Of a DNA stretch of 64,000 nt, positions 13,616 through 23,379 are shown one piece after another. Made by a program: the position numbers and the translations under genes. Below the pieces are notes generated by a model. That model searched no databases and was not told where the DNA came from. It saw only the letters and a list, made by a program, of their open reading frames with translations. The stretch is from the NCBI GenBank assembly GCA_021613335.1, contig JAJTWR010000231.1, forward strand, positions 3,695,001 through 3,759,000, read 5' to 3'. Position 1 is the first letter of the stretch; each line of letters begins with the position of its first letter. Source of the stretch: Whitmania pigra (Eukaryota > Annelida > Clitellata > Hirudinida > Haemopidae).

Positions 13616-13788
13616 GGCACCCCGTCAAAATAGCACCATCAAAACATAAAACTCATTTCATTTAATCAAATTTGAAATAAGTTACAGGTTAATGTATCAA
13701 CTCATATAAATATTTTTTTTATAAAGATACATTGACGGGGAGGTCTTGACGGGGCTATTTTGTCGCTGGGCTATTTTGACGGGTCACC
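13616..13788. mobile_element. MITE copy A with 9-bp target duplication
   Basis: The element starts GGCACCCCGTCAAAATAGCA and ends TATTTTGACGGGTCACC, with further inner GGGGCTATTTTGTCGCTGGG, giving terminal inverted repeats over 30 bases at the right end with a shorter left match. It is flanked by the perfect direct repeat AATTTTTCC (13607-13615 and 13789-13797). There is no coding capacity. A 9-bp duplication is typical of Mutator-like (MULE) transposition, while hAT would give 8 bp. Confidence 0.85.
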
Positions 13789-14539
13789 AATTTTTCCAAG
13801 AATTGAAAATCCAGAAAACTATGAAGTTAAAATTTAATATGCCAGTAAATGTTCTGCATCATTCCTGGTTTTGGCGTCACAGTTTAGTCCTCCGATAATT
13901 TGTCTGGCAGTCCTACTATAGTTCTTCCAGTCCTTCATGAGTAGCTTTAAAAGTGTCTGATCGTGCGCTCCAGCATATTTCAGAATCCCGCTTTACTGTG
14001 ATGGCGGCAGAAATATGTTGTCACGACGTATGACGTATGATACATCAACATAGCCGCTGCAGTCATCTTGTGACCGATTTATTAACCTTGTTCAGTTATT
14101 ATAATATAATGTTGTATATAAAACAAACGTAATAATAATTAATTTATGAAGCGCCATGTTTATAGCGTCAAGGCGCCCCGTGTCTTCGCTGTCCCATGAA
14201 GTCCTGAAGAGGTAGGTCTTCAGGTGACGCTTGAAGAGCTCCAGTGATGGCTGGGCTCTGACGGTGGGAGAGAGTCTGTACCAGACAGCTGGAGAGGCGT
14301 ACGACAAGCCTCTGTTTGGGAGGGATGATCTATGTACCGGTTGGTAAAGTTGATTGGTTGACGTTGAGCAAAGACCAGGTGTTTGTCGGCGATCTATTAG
14401 GTGATGGAGGTAAGGTGGGGTGGATGTCGCTAGAGTGTGATATGTCATGAGGGCGACTATGAATCGGCAACCAGTGCATTTTCTTCAGACATTGAGTGCT
14501 AATGAGGATAGGGTTGAGGAGAACAAGCTTGGCAAGCTT

Positions 14540-14682
14540 AAGCGGCGCTCAACCACTTGCATAGCGACGCATCCAAGGAGCGCTTTGTGGCGGTGCAAGT
14601 TGGGTTTCGAACACGACACGTAACGATTGCTGCTTTCACCGTCGTTATCAGGCGCGCTACCCTCTCAGCTAACTTGCCCGCC
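14540..14682 (-). mobile_element. tRNA-derived SINE, copy 2 (inside a LINE)
   Basis: Minus-strand sequence starts GGCGGGCAAGTTAGCTGAGA, with an A box (TAGCTGAGAGGGTAGC) and a B box (GTGTTCGAAACCC), and the first bases pair with the CACCGCC after the B box as in a tRNA acceptor stem. This is the copy closest to a real tRNA. It sits between parts of the LINE that are contiguous in the 21-kb copy, so it inserted later than that LINE. Confidence 0.8.
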
Positions 14683-15053
14683 AAAGAAGCGGATGTGCCA
14701 TAAAGAAGAGAGTTACAATAGCCTAGACGAGATAGAACAAGGCAGCGTGCATGGGCTGAATTTAAATCAACGGAAAGTAGCGGACGGATATGCCGGATCG
14801 CCCAGATGAGGTGATTGCAAGATTTGACAATAGAAGCGGAATGTTCTTTAAAGGTGAGGTGTGAATCAAAAATAACAACGAGGAGCTTGAGAGTAGTAGA
14901 GGAAGGAAGGAGTGTTCGACGCTTATGGAAAGAGGAGGCGACAGAGTTTTCAGGCGAGCGGGTGTGCCAATAAACATAATTTCGGATTTCTGCGGATTCA
15001 GTTGGTGAAAGTTAACGAGTTGCCAATCATTGATGGCATGTGTGCACTTCCGC

Positions 15054-15257
15054 GGCAACCCGTCATAATAGCCCGGCGACAAAATAGCCCGTCAAAACAG
15101 CACCATCAAAACATAAAATTCATTTCATTTAATAAAATTTGAAATCAGTTATCGGTTAATGTCTTCAACTCATATAAACATTTTTTTTTATAAAGATACA
15201 TTGACGGGGATGCTTTGACGGGGCTATTTTGTCGCTGGGCTATTTTGACGGGTCACC
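15054..15257. mobile_element. MITE copy B with 9-bp target duplication
   Basis: The same element as at 13.6 kb: starts GGCAACCCGTCATAATAGCC and ends GGCTATTTTGACGGGTCACC, with nearly perfect inverted ends of about 36 bases. It is flanked by CACTTCCGC on both sides (15045-15053 and 15258-15266). The LINE copy at 21.07 kb shows the empty site as a single GCACTTCGCAG-type sequence on the opposite strand, which confirms the insertion. It is 204 bp against 173 bp for copy A; the difference lies mainly in a longer left inverted repeat. Confidence 0.9.
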
Positions 15258-15320
15258 CACTTCCGCAGATTTTCGAGTTGATCTGAGATGCTGATAAAAA
15301 GCCTCATATTGGCGCCCCTG

Positions 15321-15588
15321 CATCTTGTATCTCCCGCTCCCTTAGCTATTTAAAGAAAACTAAAAAAAAATTCAATATGATAATTAAATGTTCCCTGTTG
15401 TTATTTTAGCAAGTAATAATTATTACTATTATTAATATTCTCTTCATTTCGGTAAGTGCTTGTCAAGTGAGTTTAAGATGTATTATTAAAATTGAGTTAA
15501 ATTAAAATTAATCCAATATTTATTCGGCAGGAAATAATCAAACGATATTATTATATTATGCTTACGCAATAACTTTAACAGTAACAAT

Positions 15589-15625
<37 letters not shown>

Positions 15626-15985
15626 TAATAATAATAATAATAATAGTGTCCTTATTATAAACAATGTACCTTGTGTTATTACGCCATTAATCAAGCATCA
15701 TTGCACGGAACACGGGCATGTGGATTACGGAGTTGCCTTGTATTTCTGTCCTCAGCTAATGTGCTGCAGTCTCAACTGTCGTCGTCGTCGTCAAGGCAAT
15801 AATATTTTATTAACATAAATTATATTTTATTTACTGCATCGTTATATTGCTTCAACACAAATTACATATTATTAATATTCGGATAAATTAAAGTCCGGTT
15901 GAATGTTAAAGTTGGAATTAGCAACATATATGCATGTAAATATATATATTGTAATATTATAATAAGACAAACTGCTCATCATTAG
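15321..15985. other. Gene-free stretch with a TAA patch
   Basis: AT-rich sequence with a (TAA)n patch at about 15590-15645 and a GTC run at 15778-15793. No gene or element is supported. Confidence 0.45.
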
Positions 15986-15988
15986 CTA

Positions 15989-16887
15989 CCGTATTTTCCC
16001 TGAAAATAAGACAGTGTCTCAATAAATTAATTTTTGCTCCAAAAAGACGCACTAGGGCTTATTTTCGGGGGGTGTCTTATATTTTCATAATCAACATTTT
16101 TTCATGTTACACAAATTAATAAGCTACAAAAGGCAAAGAGTATGGTTTTAATCATATATTTAAAAAATTTATATTTTACAAGAATGTTAGAAAACCCTTC
16201 ATTTATAGTATGTTTTAAATTAGTCAAAAACCTATTATAAAAATTATAAATCTCCAAAATTTAAATTACTGCCTGAAATTCTTGCGAATCCATTTTCCAT
16301 AGAACCATTGGTCTCAATCACTCATGTTTAGCAAGAGAACATTGTGTTCATGTACCTTGCCGCATTGGCAACACAACTATTAGTGAATTGATGCACTGAA
16401 TTCTTAACCCAACTCACAACTTCTCGCTGGTTAGGCTTCACAGAGTTTCTGATCCACACTTGTATTTCTTAGCATTTCCCTCGCCCACTTGTTAACTGAG
16501 GTCATCATACTATGCATTTGAGGATCATCCGGATAGTCAATTTAATTTCTTTATAGAAAGATTCTTGTCCAGTGAGTCTCCCACGATTTCTGTTACATTC
16601 AATGAAATAACTTTTTCTTTTCATCTTGTCGAAATAACTGTTAATGGTTATAATAAATCTGTTAAATATTTGACGCACTGAATTAAGAACATTCATAAAC
16701 ACAACTCGATGCAACTGTTTTCTTATCGGTTGTCTGTTTACCCGTTTACATCTTACATACGATTACTGTTATTATCTCATTAAACGCTTACAATCCAACT
16801 TGTTATTGGGTTGCAACAAGCCGTAAATGCCGGCTAACGATATTAACTAGGCTCTAGTTACTAGGGCTTATTTTCGGGGAAACACGG
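15989..16887. mobile_element. TA-flanked TIR element, pogo/mariner-like, non-autonomous
   Basis: The left end CCGTATTTTCCCTGAAAATA and the reverse complement of the right end, CCGTGTTTCCCCGAAAATAA, form inverted repeats of about 21 bases, with TA dinucleotides directly outside (15987-15988 and 16888-16889). A second ACTAGGGCTTATTTTCGGGG box lies just inside the left end. TA duplication is the mark of the Tc1/mariner-pogo superfamily. On the minus strand around 16380-16450 a short frame (Asn-Gln-Arg-Glu-Val-Val-x-Trp-Val) resembles the C-terminal helix region of pogo-type proteins, but it is short. No intact transposase. Confidence 0.7.
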
Positions 16888-16899
16888 TAACATCAATCG

Positions 16900-18000
16900 C
16901 ATTGATATTCAATTAATAGCGATCATGCATTCACCTCAGGAATCGTTTAAACATGGATCATTATTGTTATTATTATCATTATTATTGATATGGATTTACG
17001 TTTTAATCTTTCTATTGTCGACTAATAATTAATAATTAATTTTTATTATTCTAGAAATCCTCATCAAATTGCGTCCTAGAGTCTCAATTATCAATTTTTT
17101 TAAGTTCTTGTATTTTTAAATGATAAAATAAATCTGTGTATTTCATTTATCCATACACCCATAAATTCATTCAACGATCCATTCATTCATCTAATCATCT
17201 ATTCATCCAGCAAATAATTGAATCGCATCGGAGAATTGGAAAACCTTCAAAGGCGATTAATTGCCGACTCAGTTTCCTTGTGAGAGAGCAATGATGGATG
17301 GAAATTCTGAGGACAAATTGTCTCTAATGAGTCAGACATTCTGAGTTTACTATAGACTGAATGATTAAAACAAATTTATTTATTATTTATTATGACTTTC
17401 AAATGTTCATATCTCCATATTTATCACTTACATCATTATTTGATAAGTAAATATAGGAAAATTAAATCAATTACAATTTTAGTTAAAGATGAAGTTAAGA
17501 ATCCATTGGAGGTTGAATTGTTGAAATGATATTTATGATATTATTTATATATTTATAAGCATTTATTACACAAATATGCGTTCACAATAGCGTTAAAATA
17601 CTCTCCAAAACTTGTTGCGAAACAACAATTTAGTAGCAAATTGCAATTCCAGGAATTTCCACCTCCAACAACTGTGCCTCAGGAAAGAAAATGTTCCGAT
17701 TGACACTGAGGTTCTGCATCTTCCACAACAGGTTTCATACATAAACCTGCATGAAATGTCAGCCTTAGTAAAGTACTTACAGTGTAAATTTACACGATAT
17801 CTCAAGAAACCCATTAATATTTATTTATCGTTAAATTTACATTTATTGACCGTTAAATTGATATTGATGTATATATTTTATTTGTTTATGACATAAATAC
17901 ATAAACATTATGTATCTATTTGTTTATTCGTTGACATTTCTTCCGTATTGATTTGAAACAAATGTCTAAGATCTGCTTTTATATCTTATTGTGGCAAAGA
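16900..18000. other. Gene-free stretch
   Basis: Mostly AT-rich. A minus-strand frame at 17593-17814 has a Cys-Cys-x-x-Cys then Ser-Val-Ser-Ile-Gly-Thr-Phe pattern that faintly recalls Merlin/IS1016-type transposases; this is too weak to call. Confidence 0.35.
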
Positions 18001-18004
18001 AAAC

Positions 18005-19953
18005 AAAAGTTACTTATTACTCCGCCTTGGAGCTCCGACAGGGATCCTCAGAGGAGTTTCCCCCGTCTTCAAACGTTTCGGCCCTTTGAGTCTCCTTACG
18101 TTTTCGGGGAGCGGGCCGCATCCGGTGATCAGCCGGATGTCCCTGTCGGTTTGTCCTGGACTGGAGCGACTTCGAAAGCTCTCAATGGCTTCTTCATGTC
18201 GCATGCTGTCTGTTTGTCACCTGCAAACTTCCACTATGCGGGGCTCTCATTGGCCTTGTTCTGTCGATCGCCTCCACCCCACTGGCTTTTTCACACCGCC
18301 TTAATATATGCAAACTGGACCTTATAATTTCTTTGTAGCGGCAGCCGGGCTTTCACCGGTTTCTTGTAGTGGCCTCTTAAGACTTCTTCTGGTTCTTCAT
18401 GTGCCAGATCCAGAATGAAGCCGCTTCAGCTTCCAGGAGCTTCCAGGTCCATTGTTAGATCTGCATACTTATCTGCTTTGAGCGCATTGCTGTATTGCCT
18501 GTCCTCTCACGGAACCGTCAGAATGATGGCATCCGTCGACAACAAGTCGACGGCGATACAAGCACCAAATCCGGCTTCTTGCCACTTTCTATCGGCACCT
18601 GGGGGTAGTGCCTCATTCCTTCGGCTGCGATGGTCTAGTCATTCGCCTCAGCCAAAATGTCTCGCCTGGGGGTTTGACATCTCTTTTTGCAGAGCTGTGC
18701 GAAGCCTTCGCTCAAGAAGTAAATCTTTCGCTGATTTGCTTTGGAGATTGCTGCTTTTGCGGCCTCAAACACTTCTCGAAGGACCTGGATATGTCGCCAT
18801 ATGTGCCGACCATTGGCAAGGGCATACGTGCAATTGCTGAGCACGTGATGCAGTGTCTCGGTCCCGCCGCAGAGCCGGCATTCGGTGTCATCCACCAGAC
18901 CCCACTTCTGCACATTGTCCCTGGAAGGCAACTGGTCGTACACTGACCTTATCGCGTAGGCAAGTAGGAGCGGGGACATCTTCCACGGGTAAGGAATCGT
19001 TGCATCCCACGTTGTCCATTTACACTGCTGTGACTGCTGAACTGCCTTCGTGACTCGGTCCTGGTCTACTTTCCGCCTTCTTTCCTGGCTAATCATAGCG
19101 ACTCTGACTGATGAGCTCGCCTGGGCCCATTTTGGCAGGTGGTTCCATCTTACTGCATGAAGGTCTGTCTGGGTAGGACCTCTCACTTCCTCGAACTTCA
19201 GCTCGGCAACTGATTCGTCGATTTCATTCTGAGCTCGGAATTTCCTTCCAGATCTGAGCAGTAGCTTGACTTCGCGGATCCTGCTATACGCGGAGTTGTT
19301 GAGCATCCACTGCGTTCTTATTTTGGAGAGTTTGTACTCTTCCACGATGGACCTTAGTGGGGGTCGCAGGCTCGTGCTCCTACTGAAGAGGGCTACCGAT
19401 GACAGCGCTGGAGTTAGGTCTAGCCATTTTCTGGTGTATCGGTTAACCTTCCTCTCTAGCTTCTCGACCACTGACAAACCAATCTCATAGATGGTTAATG
19501 GCCAGAGCAGTCTTGGAAGGAGCACGAACTGGACTTTGAACCGCCCTTGCAGCGGTGCCGCCTCGATCGCCTGCAGTCCCTTGATGGTTTGTTGGAGAAT
19601 GGCGTCTTGTCTGTGAGAGATTTGTCGAAAAACCTTCCAAGGCTTTTCACCGGTTTTTCGGATACTGTAGGGATTCGCTGCTCCGCCAAATCGAAGAACA
19701 CGTCTTCGCGAATTTTCCCCCTGACTAGGGCGAGACTTCTGGATTTCGCAGGCTTGAAGCCATTCGACACCACCAATACCAGGGTATTTTGGACAACCTT
19801 CTTCCTGTTCATGATCAGGGTGGTGTTGTCCATGAATGCCTTTATTGGAGGCATGTCCTCACCTTTACCAATTTGCGCCTCTGGAATACGAGACCCGACT
19901 GCCTTCAGTAGGAAGGTAAATGTGTCTAAAACACGAGCAACAAACAATAGCAC
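18005..19953 (-). mobile_element. R2/Nimb-type non-LTR retrotransposon, C-terminal half, decayed
   Basis: Two overlapping minus-strand frames (19495-19953 and 18635-19525) read as one reverse transcriptase split by a frameshift near 19.51 kb. The first begins close to the catalytic box (Lys-Ala-Phe-Met-Asp-Asn, where active enzymes have two Asp) and continues with Phe-Lys-Pro-Ala-Lys-Ser-Arg-Ser-Leu. The second holds the thumb region (Leu-Pro-Arg-Leu-Leu-Trp-Pro-Leu), and a zinc-binding tail Cys-x2-Cys-x5-Leu-His-His-Val-Leu-x2-Cys, the zf-RVT type. The segment is richer in G+C than its flanks. The 5' half, including most of the polymerase, is absent. The 3' end is near 18.0 kb. Confidence 0.85.
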
Positions 19954-20640
19954 AACTTCTAATTAATTGAAAACTTACAAAATTCAACTGTATATTTACG
20001 ATACATATAATATATATGATAAAAACAAATAATAAATAATACATATAATAAAATATTCGAAAATTTGTAAAATATCCTCAAACAAAGTTAATAGATGACT
20101 CGAAACATCGTCAAGGATTTCAATATTATTAAAGATTAATAAATATTTTTAAATAGTGATATTATTAAATATTATTAAATAGTGATATTATTAAATGTTA
20201 TTAAATAATGATATTATGAAATATCAGTAAATCAGTGAATGTGTAGCTACAAAAAATTATTTAAAATCAGATTAACAATTATTTAAGGGCATCCCGTAAC
20301 CAAAAGATTTAATTTACGGAGACATGTTCTGTAAACTCCTCATATCGAATTAGCGTGCAATTAAGGTTCAATGCGAAATATTTTAAGTAGAAATAAACAA
20401 AAGTATGAAGATTAACAAATTCGTAATTTAAAATATTTTAATACTACCAATTCACTAGCGCTTTAATTTCTTGATAAAGTAGGTATTGGGTATTTTTGGT
20501 ATATTCTACGTTTTCTCGCGTAAAATTGTAGGCATTCAAGTTCGACTTAACAAAGGAATTGATGTACACGTTTATCTCATGTCTAAGTCATCTTAGTTAT
20601 GCAACAATCGATTCAATAAATCAAAAGTTAGCTCAAAAGG
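19954..20640. other. Gene-free stretch
   Basis: AT-rich filler between two retrotransposon fragments, with repeated ATTATTAAATA motifs at about 20150-20220. No feature is supported. Confidence 0.45.
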
Positions 20641-20649
20641 CTGTGTTTC

Positions 20650-21849
20650 TGTGACGGAAACAGCTCTTTCACATATCTTCAACAATCTCACTAACATCTG
20701 TGGCAAGGGTAATTGCGCTGTGATGGTCGGCCTCGACCTTTCGGCTGCCTTTGATACCATCAACCGCCAGATACTGTTGGAGAAACTTTAGAATTGATGG
20801 CCTTGAACTTTCCTGGCTACAATCTTACCTTTCCAACAAAACCCAATATGTCAAACTAGGTGATCACTCCTCCCCTCCAGTTGAACTACTTGCCGGTGTT
20901 CCTCAAGGCTCTGTCTTGGGACCTTTGCTTTTCACTTGTACTTCACCTTTGTCTAACATTATTCATAACTTCAACATATCCTTCCATCAATATGCAGATG
21001 ACACAATGACTCTTCTCTATTTTCTCCAGCCATAGCATCTCAGATCAACTCAAAAATCTGCGAAGTGCACGGATGCCATCAATGATTAGAATCCCATTAA
21101 CTTTCTCTAACTCATTCCGCAGAAATTCGAAATTATGTTCATCGGCACAACCGCTCGCCTGAAAACTCTGTCGCCTCCTCTTTCCATAAGCTTCGCTGGT
21201 ACCCTCCTTTCTTCCTCTACTGCTCTCAAAGTCTTCGGTGTTATTTTTGATTCCTCATCTTTTAAGAACATTCCGCTTCTATTATCAGATCATACAATCA
21301 TCTCATCTCTGCAATCCGGCACATCCATCCGCTACTTTCTGTTGATATAACTTCTGCCCTTGCACGCTCCCTTGTGTCTCTCGACAAGACTATTGTAACT
21401 TTCTTCTTTATGGCACATCTGCTTCTTTAATTCATTCCTTGCAACGCGTCCAAAACAAGCCTTCCAAGCTTGTTCTCCTCAACCATACCTTCAATAGCAC
21501 TCACTGTCTGAAGAATTGCACTGGTTGCCGATTCATAGTTGTATCACCTTCAAAATTGCCTTCATAACATATCACGCTCTAGCAACGTCCATCCCACCTT
21601 ATCTCCATCACCTACTAGATCGCCGCCAAACACCTTGTCACCTGATCGCTCATCGTCAACCACTCAACTTCACCAACCGGTGCGTAGATCATCCTTCCCA
21701 AACAGAAGCCTTTCGTACGCCTCTCCAGCTGTCTCACTCCCCAGCCATCACTGGAGCTCTTCAAGCGTCACCTGAAGACCCACCTCTTCAGGAATTCACG
21801 GGACAGCGAAGACACAGAGCGCCTCTGATGCTATGCACATGGCGCTTTA

Positions 21850-21850
<1 letters not shown>
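20650..21850 (+). mobile_element. CR1/L2-like LINE (jockey superfamily), 5'-truncated
   Basis: The plus strand shows the ordered motifs of a non-LTR reverse transcriptase: Leu-Asp-Leu-Ser-Ala-Ala-Phe-Asp-Thr (box A, about 20725), a Trp-Leu-x-Ser-Tyr-Leu-Ser-Asn-x-Thr-Gln region, Gly-Val-Pro-Gln-Gly-Ser-Val-Leu-Gly-Pro (box B, about 20896), and Gln-Tyr-Ala-Asp-Asp-Thr (box C, about 20990). Downstream come the thumb and C-terminal tail (Tyr-His-Ala-Leu-Ala-Thr; Ser-Tyr-Ala-Ser-Pro-Ala) and the 3' end GCACATGGCGCTTTATA. The frame breaks several times (near 20.79, 21.03 and 21.35 kb), so it is inactive, though box C is intact. The endonuclease domain is missing. Confidence 0.9.
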
Positions 21851-22960
<1,110 letters not shown>

Positions 22961-22966
22961 CAAATG

Positions 22967-23375
22967 TTATTGAATTATGATCGTGTCATTGTGATAAATG
23001 ATCCTACGATAACAAGGCCGATACCTCTTTCCTGCGACGGATAGTATCATGCGCTGTTTCTCATGCTTCTCTTCCTTCTTCTTTTCATCCAGTGGACACC
23101 AACTAGACCTTCTCCACTGTCGTTTTATGAAATCCGTTCCGTCTTCCTCGACTATGACGTCATCGATGGTGACGTCATTAAGGCATATTTGAATGCCCGT
23201 CTCGGGAAAGATGAGGTAGGTGCCCTGCGATGAGGCCGGGTTGAGCTCCGTTCCTAAGGACGCCGGAGTAGGTGACGTCACATCCATGGGTGTCCAACAG
23301 CAGATGAGATGGTCGTTAGGAAGAACATAGGAATGAATTCGTACGCTGTTGTTAATAAAAGTCTCACAAAGTGAT
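22967..23375 (-). CDS. Candidate exon of an unrecognised gene
   Basis: A stop-to-stop open frame on the minus strand, richer in G+C than both flanks and with mixed, protein-like composition (Leu-Ile-Phe-Pro-Glu-Thr-Gly-Ile; Asp-Val-Thr-Ile-Asp-Asp-Val-Ile-Val-Glu; a charged Lys/Glu stretch of about 15 residues; then Tyr-Arg-Pro-Cys-Tyr-Arg-Arg-Ile). It ends with TAA at 22967. The internal ATG at 23287 would give 106 residues. I recognise no domain. No acceptor upstream of the frame is convincing, and the neighbours are repeats, so a pseudogene or a transposon-borne frame is possible. Confidence 0.35.
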
Positions 23376-23379
23376 GATC

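Larger units (their letters stand above)
14105..15320 (-). mobile_element. CR1/L2-like LINE, 5'-truncated, interrupted by a SINE and a MITE
   Basis: Read on the minus strand, this segment matches the plus-strand copy at 20.65-21.85 kb from the region just after the reverse transcriptase catalytic box to the 3' end, which closes with CATGGCGCTTCATAAATTAA. Two foreign blocks split it: a MITE at 15054-15257 and a SINE at 14540-14682. The C-terminal frame at 14092-14448 keeps the conserved tail (Thr-Tyr-His-x-Leu-Ala-Thr; Ser-Tyr-Ala-Ser-Pro-Ala-Val-Trp). Several stops and frame shifts show the copy is dead. It lacks a long TTA array and ends in AT-rich DNA. Confidence 0.8.

Noticed and set aside
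17593..17814. Possible Merlin/IS1016-like transposase piece (Cys-Cys-x-x-Cys, Ser-Val-Ser-Ile-Gly-Thr-Phe)
   Set aside because: Only about 15 residues resemble the family, and there is no Asp/Glu core, no inverted ends and no second block.
18415..18840. Plus-strand 141-codon frame, and others at 18608 and 19547
   Set aside because: They are shadows of the minus-strand reverse transcriptase, whose conserved motifs show the true frame.
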